Counted from the stretch's first letter, positions 19,862 to 28,463 are shown. The stretch: 64,000 nucleotides of DNA from a bacterium (GCA_030824575.1 JAVBXL010000223.1:1-64000), one strand, 5' to 3'. The notes: a model not told the origin generated them from the letters alone. Numbers and translations: made by a program.

Positions 19862-20530
19862 ATGCGTCCTTTTGTCCTGTGCGTCCTTGGCCTGATCGTC
19901 GGCCTGTGGTCGGCCCTTACCGTCGCTCTTCCGGCCAATCGGCCCAGTCCCGGTTTCACCCGCGTCGCGATCGAAACCTCGGTCGGCACGATGATCGTCG
20001 CGGTGGACCAGAAAAGGGCACCGCGCACCTCCGCCAATTTCCTGACCTATGTCGATGATGGCCGCTTCGATGGCGTCACCTTCTATCGGGCGGCGCGGCG
20101 CAAGAGCGATCCCCATTATGGCCTGATCCAAGGTGGGATCGACACCGACGCGCGGCGATCGCTGCCGCCCGTTGTGCATGAGCCGACGAGCCGGACCGGC
20201 ATCCTGCATCTTGACGCCACGCTCTCCATGGCCCGGCCCAACCGGCCCAATTCGGCGATGGGCAATTTCTTCATCACCATCGGCGCCACGCCCAATATGG
20301 ACGCGCGCGGCGACTATATCGGCTATGCCGCCTTCGGCCATGTCGTCGGAGGCATGGATGTGGTGCGCAAAATCCTGTCTGTGCCGACCTGCTGCGGGTC
20401 GGGGCCGATGCGCGGACAGATGATCGTCAAGCCGATCCGTATCATCCGCGCCCGGCGGCTGGACGGCACGGCCAAGCCCACGCGCGGGGTGAAGCCCTGG
20501 CTGATCGGCATCAAACGAACAACGAGGTAG
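19862..20530 (+). CDS. exported cyclophilin-type peptidyl-prolyl isomerase
   Basis: 222 residues. A signal peptide (MRPFVLCVLGLIVGLWSALTVALPA) precedes a cyclophilin domain with TSVGTMIVAVDQKRAP, ANFLTYVDDGRFDGVTFYR, SMARPNRPNSAMGNFFI and FGHVVGGMDVV. It catalyses cis-trans isomerisation of X-Pro bonds, here probably in the periplasm. Several residues near the active site differ from canonical cyclophilins (PNSAMGNFFI instead of pnsggSQFFI), so activity may be reduced. ATG 19862 gives the signal peptide; the upstream open frame runs through the tRNA and is not used. Confidence 0.88.
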   Translation: MRPFVLCVLGLIVGLWSALTVALPANRPSPGFTRVAIETSVGTMIVAVDQKRAPRTSANFLTYVDDGRFDGVTFYRAARRKSDPHYGLIQGGIDTDARRSLPPVVHEPTSRTGILHLDATLSMARPNRPNSAMGNFFITIGATPNMDARGDYIGYAAFGHVVGGMDVVRKILSVPTCCGSGPMRGQMIVKPIRIIRARRLDGTAKPTRGVKPWLIGIKRTTR

Positions 20531-20536
20531 ACGGCT

Positions 20537-20773
20537 CTACGCGAAGACAGCCTGATCGCGCACCCACCGCTTGCCGCCCTCGCGTGGCGGCCGGGCCTGC
20601 ACCTTCTTCCACGCCTGCTCGTGGAAGAAGAAGGCGACGGCGTTGATCACCGGTTCCACCAGCGCGATGCCGCCGGCCAGCGCGAGTGAGCCGGTCATGA
20701 CATAGGCGACGGTGAAGCCGACGGTCAGGTGGATGGTCAGATAGGTGCCGGTCTTGATGAGGTCGAGCGACAT
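20537..20773 (-). CDS. DUF2061 family small membrane protein
   Basis: 78 residues with the DUF2061 pattern: two hydrophobic helices (TYLTIHLTVGFTVAYVMTG and LAGGIALVEPVINAVAFFFHE) and a basic tail with W and K. The phrase EPVINAVAFFFHEQAWKK is typical of the family. Function is unknown. It converges with the cyclophilin gene, with 6 nt between stops. GGAGACGCCCC before the ATG provides the ribosome-binding site. Confidence 0.85.
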   Translation of the reverse strand: MSLDLIKTGTYLTIHLTVGFTVAYVMTGSLALAGGIALVEPVINAVAFFFHEQAWKKVQARPPREGGKRWVRDQAVFA

Positions 20774-20889
20774 GGGGCGTCTCCTTGGTTGCGACCTAAT
20801 TAAGAGTGGTTCGCAATAACGACCAATGGCTTTTTCCGCTGGCTCTGATCGTCCGCTCCGATCAGGATGGCGTGTGAAGGGGAGGGCGC

Positions 20890-21630
20890 ATGGCCGGACG
20901 GATCAGGGTGGGTATTGGCGGCTGGGATTATGAACCGTGGCGTGGCAGCTTCTATCCGGCGGGGCTGCGGCAGAAGGATGAGCTGGCCTATGTCGGCGCG
21001 CATCTGACCGCGACCGAGATCAATGCGACCTATTATAGCAGCCAGAAGCCCGCGACCTTTGCAGGCTGGGCGAAGGCGGTGCCGGACGGATTCCAGTTCG
21101 CGGTCAAGGCGTCGCGCTATTGCACCAATCGGAAGTTGCTGGCGGAAGCGGGCGATTCGATCGCAAAATTCACCAACCAGGGTATCGCCGAACTGGGTGA
21201 CCGGCTGGGGCCGATCCTGTGGCAGTTCATGCCGACCAAACGGTTCGACCCGGACGATTTCGGTGCCTTCCTGCAATTGCTGCCATCGAGCGTCGATGGG
21301 GTGCCGCTGCGTCATGCGTTGGAAGTGCGGAACGAGAGCTTTGACAATCCGGCCTTCCTGGCGATGGCGCGCGATGCCGGGGCCGCGGTGGTGCTGGCCG
21401 ATCATGACGATTATCCCGCGATCACCGGCCATGATGTCGGCTTTGCCTATATGCGGCTGATGCGGACGCAGGCGAATGAGCCGACCGGCTATCCGCCCGC
21501 TGCGATCGCGGACTGGGCCGAGCGCGCTCAGGCGGCGGCGGGGCAGGGCGATGTCTTCGCCTTCTTCATCAGCGGTGCCAAGGAGCGCAACCCGGCGGCG
21601 GCGCAGGCGATAATCGTGGCTTTACAGTAA
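20890..21630 (+). CDS. DUF72 domain-containing protein (YecE-like)
   Basis: 246 residues with the DUF72 TIM-barrel signature: IRVGIGGWDYEPWRGSFYP, EINATYYSSQKPATFAGWA, FQFAVKASRYCTN, GPILWQFMPTKRFD and ALEVRNESF. It ends in the usual KERNPAAAQAI. The biochemical role of DUF72 proteins is not established. GGGAGGGCGC precedes the ATG. It is probably monocistronic. Confidence 0.88.
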   Translation: MAGRIRVGIGGWDYEPWRGSFYPAGLRQKDELAYVGAHLTATEINATYYSSQKPATFAGWAKAVPDGFQFAVKASRYCTNRKLLAEAGDSIAKFTNQGIAELGDRLGPILWQFMPTKRFDPDDFGAFLQLLPSSVDGVPLRHALEVRNESFDNPAFLAMARDAGAAVVLADHDDYPAITGHDVGFAYMRLMRTQANEPTGYPPAAIADWAERAQAAAGQGDVFAFFISGAKERNPAAAQAIIVALQ

Positions 21631-21752
21631 CAGGCCTGTTGCATTTAGTGCAATCGGTATGCCGCGCTTTGCGATTGTTACAAGAATATGACGGGCGTAG
21701 GGGACCGCTCACACCCAGATGGGTGGCAATTCTTGTAAAGATGGAGCAAAAT

Positions 21753-21836
21753 ATGCGGCAGGCCTTTCAGGGCGCTGTGCTGGCCGTTGCGGTCGGCGTT
21801 CAGATGCTGACTTTCTATTCGGTGCTATATGCCTGA
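21753..21836 (+). CDS. putative 27-residue membrane peptide
   Basis: A short frame (MRQAFQGAVLAVAVGVQMLT ...) encoding one hydrophobic helix. GGAG lies 6 nt before ATG 21753; ATG 21741 (4 residues longer) lacks a good site. A strong terminator follows 42 nt after the stop, supporting a short transcript. I do not recognise it. It may be a real small protein, since such single-helix proteins are often missed, but the evidence is only the ribosome-binding site, hydrophobicity and terminator. Confidence 0.45.
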   Translation: MRQAFQGAVLAVAVGVQMLTFYSVLYA

Positions 21837-21878
21837 TCGCGCATTATGCGCGAACCTTATCCCGACAGATCGGGATGC

Positions 21879-21916
21879 AAAAAGGCCGCTCCCGGTTTAA
21901 CCGGAGCGGCCTTTTT
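21879..21916. terminator. bidirectional intrinsic terminator
   Basis: AAAAAGGCCGCT (21879-21890) pairs with AGCGGCCTTTTT (21905-21916), and an inner CCGGTTTAACCGG extends the stem. It lies between the converging DUF72/small-peptide and PspC-peptide transcripts. Confidence 0.92.
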
Positions 21917-21962
21917 ATTTGTCTCTGACTTGGCGATATCCTGCCTTCATCGCGAACGACCA

Positions 21963-22148
21963 TCAACCCTCCGCCAGCCAGCCTGCAAGCAGATAGGCCA
22001 CAACGCCGATCGGCCCCAGCGCGCAGAGCGTCAGCAGGACCAGTCCGACGCGGAGCAGCGTGACGTCCAGGCCGGTGCGGTTGGCGACGCCGGCGCACAC
22101 GCCCATGATCTTGCCGTTGGTGCGGTCGAGGGTGAAGCTGTTGTTCAT
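21963..22148 (-). CDS. PspC domain-containing membrane protein
   Basis: 61 residues, essentially one PspC domain: FTLDRTNGKIMGVCAGVANRTG then the hydrophobic VTLLRVGLVLLTLCALGPIGVVAYLLAGWL. PspC proteins take part in the phage-shock envelope stress response, but no pspA, pspB or pspF is nearby, so this stand-alone version may act otherwise. ATG 22148 is chosen because the domain starts there. A 34-residue membrane peptide gene lies just upstream. Confidence 0.87.
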   Translation of the reverse strand: MNNSFTLDRTNGKIMGVCAGVANRTGLDVTLLRVGLVLLTLCALGPIGVVAYLLAGWLAEG

Positions 22149-22192
22149 CTGTCTAGCCTTTTGCTGAAATGGGTGTTGAGTAAGGGGCGCGA

Positions 22193-22297
22193 TCAGGCGA
22201 TCGGCGACACCGGGATCGCCGCGCTGACGAACAGGCTGGCGACGATGAAGGCGCCGACAAGGGCAATAGCGGCGTTCTGGATCTTCGCGATGGACAT
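22193..22297 (-). CDS. 34-residue single-helix membrane peptide upstream of PspC
   Basis: The frame MSIAKIQNAAIALVGAFIVA ... encodes an amphipathic start and one strongly hydrophobic helix (AAIALVGAFIVASLFVSAAIPV), ending SPIA. It lies 44 nt upstream of the PspC gene on the same strand. From memory, similar tiny proteins precede stand-alone PspC genes in other sphingomonads, but this was not checked. No strong ribosome-binding site is visible (TATCCACC before the ATG), which lowers confidence. Confidence 0.55.
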   Translation of the reverse strand: MSIAKIQNAAIALVGAFIVASLFVSAAIPVSPIA

Positions 22298-22474
22298 GGT
22301 GGATACTCACTGATGTGATGGCCGGATCATTCCGACCTTGATGCCAACAGGATTTGCAGATGCCGTGCCAGTTTCGATTTTTGGCGGAAATCAGCGGCTG
22401 TTCGCTGACGAGGCGTGTGGCGCGGCTGGTAAATAGTCGCGCTGTTGGGATATTTCCCCGCAGATTGGTGGAAT

Positions 22475-22897
22475 ATGCCTGACCCTACGGTGGAGCCTAC
22501 ATATTTATTTGTCTACGGCACGCTGCGCGCCGCCTTTGACGGGCCGATGGCGCGCTGGTTGCGGCAATCGGCGCGGTTGGTCGGTCCGGCGACGATCGGC
22601 GGGGCGCTGTACCGGGTCGCCGACTATCCAGGACTGGTGACGGGACCGGCGGGCCGGGTGCAGGGCGACCTGTTCGGCCTGGCCGACGCTTCGGCGATCC
22701 TGGCGGTGCTGGACGAATATGAGGAATGCGCCGCCCATCATCCGCAGCCGCACGAATATCGCCGCGCACGGATGACGGTGCACGTCGCGGATGGGCCGTT
22801 GGAGGCCTGGGTCTATCTCTATGCCCGCGACACCATAGGCCTGCCGCTGGTTACCGATGGCGACTTCCTGTCTTGCGCGCAGGAGCGGGACAGCTAG
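22475..22897 (+). CDS. gamma-glutamylcyclotransferase-like protein (AIG2/GGCT fold)
   Basis: 140 residues with the GGCT fold signature: YLFVYGTLR at the N-terminus (the YGxL loop that binds the gamma-glutamyl group), a catalytic-type Glu in LDEYEEC, and AWVYLYARD near the end. Such enzymes release 5-oxoproline from gamma-glutamyl peptides, or act as cyclotransferases of unknown substrate. GGTGG precedes ATG 22475. It is followed by a dienelactone hydrolase family gene after 32 nt. Confidence 0.82.
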   Translation: MPDPTVEPTYLFVYGTLRAAFDGPMARWLRQSARLVGPATIGGALYRVADYPGLVTGPAGRVQGDLFGLADASAILAVLDEYEECAAHHPQPHEYRRARMTVHVADGPLEAWVYLYARDTIGLPLVTDGDFLSCAQERDS

Positions 22898-22929
22898 TCT
22901 CCCGCATCACCAAGATCGACAGGAGACAG

Positions 22930-23850
22930 ATGCCGATGACCACCGATCGCAACGACGATGACACGCCCCCCGTGGAACGGCTGCCCGAAGACCGCAATTG
23001 GATCGGCACCACCGGCTTTCAGCGTCGGCACATATTGGCGGGCGGCGCGTTCGCAGCCGGTTTCGCCGCCGCCTGCCGCCCCATCGCCAGCAGCGCGGTG
23101 CAGACCTCCCCCGAAGGGCTGACGGAAGAGACTGTCTCCATTCCCGCCAGTGACGGCTTCGCCATGCCCGCTTTCGTCGCGCGCCCGGCGGGCGGAAAGG
23201 CCGCGCCTGTCATTGTCGTGGTGCATGAGATTTTCGGCGTGCATGAATGGATACGCGATATCTGTCGCCGCTTTGCCAAGGCGGGCTATTATGCCATCGC
23301 GCCTGACCTGTTCGCGCGCCATGGCGACGCGACCAAGGTTGCCGATTTCAAGCAGCTGATCGGCACCATCGTCTCCAAGGCGCCAGACGAGCAGGTGCTG
23401 AGCGATATCGACACGACCTATGGCTGGGCCGGCAAACATGGCGGCGATGCGAAGAAGCGCGGCATCACCGGCTTCTGCTGGGGCGGGCGGGTCGTATGGC
23501 TCTATGCCGCGCACAGCGCCGATCTGGACGCCGGGGTCGCTTATTATGGGCGGCTGGTGACCGACAAGACGCCGTTGCAGACGCTGAGTGCGATCGAGGA
23601 GGTCGGCAAGCTCAAGGCCCCGGTACTGGGCCAATATGGCGAATTGGACAAGGGTATCCCGCTGGCGGACGTACAGGCGATGCGCGCCGCGTTGGTGAAG
23701 GCGGGCAAATCCCCGCCTGACGCCATCACCGTCCATACAGGCGCCGACCATGGCTTCATGGCCGATTATCGGCCGAGCTATAACGAAGTAGCCGCAAAGG
23801 CCGCGTGGGATGCGACGATCGACTGGTTCGGGACATATGTGAAGCGGTGA
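22930..23850 (+). CDS. exported dienelactone hydrolase family protein
   Basis: 306 residues. The N-terminus carries a twin-arginine-like signal (GFQRRHILAGGAFAAGFAAAC), so export by Tat is likely; AAAC could also be a lipobox. The alpha/beta-hydrolase domain has VVVHEIFGVHEWIRDICRR, nucleophile Cys in GFCWGGR (dienelactone hydrolases use Cys), Asp in YGELDKGIP and His in GADHGF. The substrate is unknown; no other catechol-pathway genes are near. AGGAGACAG precedes ATG 22930. A hairpin shared with the converging peroxiredoxin gene ends the transcript. Confidence 0.87.
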   Translation: MPMTTDRNDDDTPPVERLPEDRNWIGTTGFQRRHILAGGAFAAGFAAACRPIASSAVQTSPEGLTEETVSIPASDGFAMPAFVARPAGGKAAPVIVVVHEIFGVHEWIRDICRRFAKAGYYAIAPDLFARHGDATKVADFKQLIGTIVSKAPDEQVLSDIDTTYGWAGKHGGDAKKRGITGFCWGGRVVWLYAAHSADLDAGVAYYGRLVTDKTPLQTLSAIEEVGKLKAPVLGQYGELDKGIPLADVQAMRAALVKAGKSPPDAITVHTGADHGFMADYRPSYNEVAAKAAWDATIDWFGTYVKR

Positions 23851-23851
23851 G

Positions 23852-23884
23852 AAAAACCGGGCTCCTGTGTTCGCAGGAGCCCGG
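23852..23884. terminator. intrinsic terminator between converging genes
   Basis: CCGGGCTCCTG (23857-23867) pairs perfectly with CAGGAGCCCGG (23874-23884). The AAAAA at 23852-23856 becomes the T-run for the minus-strand peroxiredoxin transcript. For the plus strand it is only a hairpin. Confidence 0.88.
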
Positions 23885-23888
23885 CAAT

Positions 23889-23938
23889 ATTATTTCTGTT
23901 TCATAGCTTCGACATTATTTCTGTTTCATAGCTTCGAC
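23889..23938. repeat. 25-bp perfect tandem duplication at the peroxiredoxin stop
   Basis: The 25-bp unit beginning ATTATTTCTG and ending GCTTCGAC occurs twice back to back (23889-23913 and 23914-23938). The upstream copy (in gene direction) encodes the last residues and stop of the peroxiredoxin; the other copy lies in its 3' untranslated region, just before the terminator. Confidence 0.95.
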
Positions 23939-24445
23939 AGCGGCCAGCGTGGTCTTCACATGTTCGGCATAGTTCATTTCGCTATGGACGAACGCCACCC
24001 GGCCCGACGGCGCGATGACATAGGAGGTGCGGTCGGTCATGCCCGGCCGCATCTTGAGCGCCACGTCATAGCCCGTCACGATCGCCGGCCCGGCCGAAGC
24101 AACAGCGAACTTGCCCGCACATTCCTTGGTCGAAAACGCGACGAGATCATCGACTGGGTCTGCCGACATGCCAATGACCGTCGCGCCGGCCGCCTTGAAC
24201 TTGTCGATATTCTCGGCAAATTCGCGCGCTTCGGCCGAACAGCCCGGCGTGAACGCCTTGGGGAAGAAATAGAGCACCACTGGCCCGCGCTTCAACTGGT
24301 GCGACAGGGTCAGGGTGAAGGTCTTGCCCGCCTGCGCGCCGCGCGTGGTGAAATCGGGTGCCTTGGCCCCGACGGCGAGAGCGGCCATCGCGCCGCTGGA
24401 ACTGAGGGCGGCGGCAGCGGCGAGGAGAAGAGACAGGCGCTTCAT
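23915..24445 (-). CDS. secreted peroxiredoxin (BCP/PrxQ-like)
   Basis: 176 residues. A signal peptide ([21 protein letters not shown]) precedes a thioredoxin-fold peroxiredoxin: [36 protein letters not shown] with the peroxidatic Cys in [15 protein letters not shown] and [12 protein letters not shown]. It should reduce peroxides in the periplasm using an external thiol donor. AAGGAACC precedes ATG 24445. Its start overlaps the stop of the upstream VOC gene (ATGA), so they are co-translated. Its last codons are duplicated in tandem downstream of the stop. Confidence 0.9.
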   Translation of the reverse strand: MKRLSLLLAAAAALSSSGAMAALAVGAKAPDFTTRGAQAGKTFTLTLSHQLKRGPVVLYFFPKAFTPGCSAEAREFAENIDKFKAAGATVIGMSADPVDDLVAFSTKECAGKFAVASAGPAIVTGYDVALKMRPGMTDRTSYVIAPSGRVAFVHSEMNYAEHVKTTLAAVEAMKQK

Positions 24446-24849
24446 GAGTCGGTTCCTTGGGTCGGACGTTGGTCGGGCTGTTCCCATAATTCGATCGCAT
24501 TGCCCTCTGGATCATGAATGCGGGCGAAACGGCCGAGGACGGGATCGTCCCATTCGGGCTTGGTGATGATCGCAACGCCCGATGCGCGCAAGCGGCCCAG
24601 AAGGGAATCGAGATCGGACACGCGGAAATTCAGCATGAACGCCTTGTCGGCAGCGAAATAGTTGCTGTCCGCCTTGAACGGGGCGAACACCATTGGTCCG
24701 CCCTGCGGTTGCCAGATCCATTCGTTAGGCGTGTCGGCCGGATCGACCACGCAGCCGCCGCCGACATTCAAATGCGTGCGATACCAGGCGCCCAACGCAT
24801 CGGGATCGCGCGCGCGAAAGAACAGGCCTCCCATTCCCAGCACCGGCAT
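24442..24849 (-). CDS. VOC family protein (glyoxalase/bleomycin-resistance fold)
   Basis: 135 residues with two beta-alpha-beta-beta-beta units of the vicinal oxygen chelate fold: [19 protein letters not shown] at the start and [17 protein letters not shown] at the end, the latter holding the family's metal-binding Glu. The substrate is unknown. It is the first gene of a two-gene operon with the peroxiredoxin (4-nt ATGA overlap), which suggests a detoxification role. Confidence 0.86.
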   Translation of the reverse strand: MPVLGMGGLFFRARDPDALGAWYRTHLNVGGGCVVDPADTPNEWIWQPQGGPMVFAPFKADSNYFAADKAFMLNFRVSDLDSLLGRLRASGVAIITKPEWDDPVLGRFARIHDPEGNAIELWEQPDQRPTQGTDS

Positions 24850-24947
24850 GGCATCGACTCCCTCTTTTGTGGTGATCCGACGCTATCATGGGCGACGGGG
24901 TCGAGTCATGTGCGGGAACCGGCGGCGCGCTGGCCGGTTCCTGAAAT

Positions 24948-25445
24948 ATGCATAGATTATCCCTTGCCCTCCTGCTGCTGATCGCCGGCTGCAACCAGTC
25001 GTCGGACAACAGCGCCGACCAGCCCGGTGTCGTCGCCAACATATTGGACCAGACGCTGCCCAATGTGCAGGAAGCGCCGCCCGCCGCCAACGCGATTACG
25101 CCGGTCGAACCCTCGCCGACGATCGATACGCCGCCGCCCGAAGCGGCCCCCGCCGGCCTGATCCCCGCTGCCATGCAGGGCCACTGGACCGGCGTGCAGG
25201 ATCGGTGCGGCGATCGCAGCGCCGATCTGGAATTGACCGTCACGCCCGACCGGTTGCTGTTCCACGAAAGCGTCGGGACGGTGCAGAGCGTGACGCCGGG
25301 CGAGGATGGCCGCGCGGCGGTGGACGCGGCCTTCACCGGCGAAGGGCAGAGCTGGACCCGTACCCTGGCGCTGCGGACGTCGCAGGACGGCAAGGCGCTG
25401 ACCATCGTCAATGACGGGACGGCGGTGACGCGCAAGCGGTGTTGA
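24948..25445 (+). CDS. putative lipoprotein
   Basis: 165 residues. A lipoprotein signal ([15 protein letters not shown], lipidated Cys at 15) is followed by a Pro/Ala-rich linker (about 20-72) and a small beta domain ([28 protein letters not shown]). A similar small domain ends many sphingomonad lipoproteins; I know no function. Two Cys (in DRCGD and the terminal KRC) could form a disulfide. It precedes recF by 76 nt on the same strand and may share its promoter. Confidence 0.78.
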   Translation: MHRLSLALLLLIAGCNQSSDNSADQPGVVANILDQTLPNVQEAPPAANAITPVEPSPTIDTPPPEAAPAGLIPAAMQGHWTGVQDRCGDRSADLELTVTPDRLLFHESVGTVQSVTPGEDGRAAVDAAFTGEGQSWTRTLALRTSQDGKALTIVNDGTAVTRKRC

Positions 25446-25521
25446 GTTGTTGGGCGACGCCGCGATAGGTCACCCCAAAGCGCCCCTTCCCCCTCCGCCT
25501 CCTCCCCGCTACAGCCACGCG

Positions 25522-26592
25522 ATGATCGGCCGCCTTACCTTGAGCGATTTCCGCAATCACGCGGATGCGCTGATCCTGCCCAATCATAGCTTCATCCTGC
25601 TGACCGGCGACAACGGCGCGGGGAAGACCAATATATTGGAAGCGGTGTCGATGCTGGCGCCCGGCCGCGGGCTGCGCGGTGCGCCGCTGTCGGCGATGGT
25701 GCGGCAGGAGGGCGGCGGCGGTTTCGGGGTCGCGGCGGAGGTGGACGGCGTGGTGTTGGGCACTGGCGCAGCCGCCGCCAGCCCCGAACGGCGACAGGTG
25801 CGGATCGGCGGCGTGGCCTCATCCGCCAATGCGCTGGCCGATCATCTGGCGATCGTCTGGCTCACCCCGGCGATGGACCGGCTGTTCCTCGACAGTCCCG
25901 GCGGGCGACGACGCTTCCTCGACCGGCTGACGCTGGCGTTGCATCCGGCCCATGCGACGCACAGCGCCCGCTATGACGCGGCGATGCGGGCGCGCAACCG
26001 GCTGCTGGCCGACCTGCACCGGGCCGATCCGGCCTGGCTGTCGGCGTTGGAGGCGCAGATGGGCGAGCATGGCGCGGCGCTGGCAGGTGCGCGGGCCGAT
26101 CTGGTGGCGCGACTGAACGCGATGCTGGCGGACCAGCCCGACGAGCCCTTTGCCCGGCCGCGGATCGCGATCGAGGGCGAGGATGCGGGCGACGATGCGC
26201 TGGCGGATCGGCTGGCGCGCGAGCGGCGGCGCGATGCGGCGGCGGGGCGGACGCTGTCCGGGCCGCATCGCCACGACCTGGCCGTCACCCATATCGCAAA
26301 GGGCCAGCCCGCGGCACTCTGTTCGACTGGCGAGCAAAAGGCGCTGCTGCTCTCAATCCTGCTGGCCCACGCCGCGCTGGTGTCGGCGACACGCGGCCAG
26401 CCACCCGTTCTGCTGCTGGACGAGGTTGCAGCGCATCTCGACCCGTCCCGCCGCAGCGCATTATTCCAACGATTGCGGGAAACCGGGGGGCAGGTGTGGA
26501 TGACGGGGACAGAATCCAGTCTCTTCAACGATCTGGATGATGCAACCCGATTGACGGTAACGGCCGGGCAGGTTTTTCGTTCCGCAACATAA
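25522..26592 (+). CDS. recF: DNA replication and repair protein RecF
   Basis: 356 residues: an SMC-like ABC ATPase with Walker [16 protein letters not shown], signature-type [17 protein letters not shown] and Walker [15 protein letters not shown]. RecF with RecO and RecR loads RecA at gaps. In many bacteria recF follows dnaA-dnaN; here dnaN is about 10 kb away and dnaA is absent, so the replication genes are dispersed. ATG 25522 is the start of conserved sequence ([19 protein letters not shown]). Confidence 0.95.
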   Translation: MIGRLTLSDFRNHADALILPNHSFILLTGDNGAGKTNILEAVSMLAPGRGLRGAPLSAMVRQEGGGGFGVAAEVDGVVLGTGAAAASPERRQVRIGGVASSANALADHLAIVWLTPAMDRLFLDSPGGRRRFLDRLTLALHPAHATHSARYDAAMRARNRLLADLHRADPAWLSALEAQMGEHGAALAGARADLVARLNAMLADQPDEPFARPRIAIEGEDAGDDALADRLARERRRDAAAGRTLSGPHRHDLAVTHIAKGQPAALCSTGEQKALLLSILLAHAALVSATRGQPPVLLLDEVAAHLDPSRRSALFQRLRETGGQVWMTGTESSLFNDLDDATRLTVTAGQVFRSAT

Positions 26593-26700
26593 CGCATCGG
26601 CGAAACGACTCGTCGCCCCGCGCTTGTTCATCCGTCCGGCGTCTGCCCTAAGACCGACATCGGGGTTCAAGCCTACAAAATAAGTCGGGGTCGCAATCAC

Positions 26701-27231
26701 ATGGTCGTTGGTTTTCGCGCGTTTTTCGCGGCCTCTATTCTTGCACTCTCGACCCTGTTCGCTGTTCCCGCCATCGCCGGCACGCTCCAGTGTGCACCCT
26801 TTGCCCGGCAGGCTTCCGGCATCGACATTCACGGCAACGCAAATACCTGGTGGGGCCAGGCCGAGGGTCGTTACGACCGCGGTCATGAACCCCGCGTCGG
26901 TGCCGTTCTGGCCTTCGCCGCCAGCCGGTCTATGCCGGTCGGCCATGTCGCGATGGTCAGCAAGGTGGTAAGCGGCCGCGAAGTGCTGCTGACCCATGCC
27001 AACTGGTCCTATCGCGGTGGCATCGAGCGCGATGTGCGCGCTATCGACGTGTCGGCCAATAACGACTGGACCGACGTCAAGGTGTGGTATGGCCCGATCC
27101 GCGACCTGGGCCTGCGTTCCAACCCGGCGCGCGGCTTCATCTATGCCCAGCCGTCCAAGGGTGTCGACCTGCCCGTCCAGATCGCATCGGCCGACACGAC
27201 CGGTGGCGCTGCGGTGCGCGCCGCCTTCTGA
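26701..27231 (+). CDS. exported CHAP-domain protein (first of two paralogs)
   Basis: 176 residues. A signal peptide (to about A26) is followed by a CHAP domain with catalytic Cys C31 in LQCAPFARQASGI, WWGQAEGRY, His H82 in PVGHVAMVSKV, and the polar residue in LLTHANW. CHAP domains are NlpC/P60-like amidases that cut peptidoglycan cross-links. There is almost no extra domain besides the catalytic one. A second, longer copy lies 148 bp downstream. A terminator follows directly, so the two copies are separately transcribed. Confidence 0.87.
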   Translation: MVVGFRAFFAASILALSTLFAVPAIAGTLQCAPFARQASGIDIHGNANTWWGQAEGRYDRGHEPRVGAVLAFAASRSMPVGHVAMVSKVVSGREVLLTHANWSYRGGIERDVRAIDVSANNDWTDVKVWYGPIRDLGLRSNPARGFIYAQPSKGVDLPVQIASADTTGGAAVRAAF

Positions 27232-27241
27232 TCGGGGCGCC

Positions 27242-27280
27242 CGATCGATCCCGCTCCTGTCGCGGATCGATCTCTTTTTT
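27242..27280 (+). terminator. intrinsic terminator after the first CHAP gene
   Basis: GATCGATCCCGC (27243-27254) pairs with GCGGATCGATC (27262-27272, one bulge) and is followed by TCTTTTTT. It separates the two CHAP genes. Confidence 0.85.
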
Positions 27281-27379
27281 CCCACCCTTACATCCCTGAT
27301 GCAGGCTTAACCTCTTCTCAAACCATGGCGGCCTAGGGTCATCCTTGGTGGGGCGATTCTTGTTTTCGGGATCGCATAG

Positions 27380-28135
27380 ATGTTTCGAGCGATACGCTGG
27401 ACTGCGGCATGGCTGCTGTTGTCCGGTCTAACCGCTGCGCCTTCGTGGGCGTCGGCGATGCTGCAATGTGTGCCTTATGCCCGGATCGTATCGGGCGTGG
27501 CGATCAAGGGCGATGCGCTGACCTGGTGGGATCAGGCGAATGGTCAGTATAAGCGCGGGACCAAGCCCAAAAAGGGTGCGGTGCTGGCTTTTCGGCCCAA
27601 TGGCCCGATGCTGTTGGGCCATGTCGCGGTCATCAGCAAGGTGCTGGGCGACCGGCGCGTGCTGATCCGTCATGCCAACTGGTCGGTTCCCGGCGCAATC
27701 GAGGAGGATGTGCTGGCGATCGACGTGTCGGTAGATGGCGACTGGAGCCAGGTGCGGGTGTGGCATAGTCCGACGGGCCAGATGGGCGCGCGGACCAACC
27801 CGACTTATGGCTTCATCTATCCGGCCAAGGCGAAGCTGCACGATTTTACCCCCGACCCGACGCTGGGCGCGAGCGTGCGTTTCGCCAAGGTCGATTCGGA
27901 CATGTGGGACGAACGGGGGCTGCCGCAGATGTTGCGGGAGCCGCGCGCGATGCCGGTCATGGTCAGCCCGCGCGCGATCCAGGTGGCACAGGTCCGGCCT
28001 GCGGCCAAGGCGCGCGGGGCCGTGCCAAGGCTGGAGGCCGATCCCTTCGTTGTCGAATATGCCGATGCCGCGCCGTCGCAACGGACGCTGAGCGCGATCA
28101 TCGCCGACGTGCGGCGCGAGACGGTGATGAACTGA
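27380..28135 (+). CDS. exported CHAP-domain protein (second paralog)
   Basis: 251 residues. A signal peptide (to about A26) precedes a CHAP domain (about 28-150) aligned with the previous gene: C30 in LQCVPYARIVSGV, TWWDQANGQYKRG, H81 in LGHVAVISKV, H98 in IRHANW. A C-terminal extension of about 100 residues (Pro/Arg-rich, ending in DVRRETVMN) is absent from the shorter copy. It probably cuts peptidoglycan; the tail may anchor or regulate. Tandem arrangement points to gene duplication followed by divergence. Confidence 0.86.
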   Translation: MFRAIRWTAAWLLLSGLTAAPSWASAMLQCVPYARIVSGVAIKGDALTWWDQANGQYKRGTKPKKGAVLAFRPNGPMLLGHVAVISKVLGDRRVLIRHANWSVPGAIEEDVLAIDVSVDGDWSQVRVWHSPTGQMGARTNPTYGFIYPAKAKLHDFTPDPTLGASVRFAKVDSDMWDERGLPQMLREPRAMPVMVSPRAIQVAQVRPAAKARGAVPRLEADPFVVEYADAAPSQRTLSAIIADVRRETVMN

Positions 28136-28137
28136 TA

Positions 28138-28170
28138 CAAAAAGGGGCGCCCTCATCGGCGCCCCTTTTT
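28138..28170. terminator. bidirectional terminator
   Basis: AAAAAGGGGCGCC (28139-28151) pairs with GGCGCCCCTTTTT around CTCATC. It lies between the converging CHAP and DUF3297 genes. Confidence 0.92.
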
Positions 28171-28172
28171 GC

Positions 28173-28463
28173 TTATTCGGCCTCGGTCGTTTTGTCTTCG
28201 TTACCCTTGTCTTCGGCATCTGGGGTCGGGTTTTCGAACCAGGCTTCCACTTCGCCGGTCAGCTTGATCGTCAACGGATTGCCGTGACGGTCGCGACTCT
28301 TGCCGGCGGCGACGCGAATCCAGCCCTCGGAAATCGAATATTCCTCCACATCCTTGCGTTCACGGCCCTTGAACCGGATGCCGATGCCGCGCTGGAGCAC
28401 CTCCATATCGAAATGGGGGCTTTTGGGGTTGGTGGACAGATGATCGGGGGGCGTGTCGCTCAT
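28173..28463 (-). CDS. DUF3297 family protein
   Basis: 96 residues matching the whole DUF3297 family: DHLSTNPKSPHFDMEVLQRGIGIRFKGRERKDVEEYSISEGWIRV. The acidic tail (EDKGNEDKTTEAE) is disordered. Function is unknown; small soluble proteins of this family are widespread in proteobacteria. The start is ATG 28463, with CAGGGA 9 nt upstream. Confidence 0.87.
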   Translation of the reverse strand: MSDTPPDHLSTNPKSPHFDMEVLQRGIGIRFKGRERKDVEEYSISEGWIRVAAGKSRDRHGNPLTIKLTGEVEAWFENPTPDAEDKGNEDKTTEAE

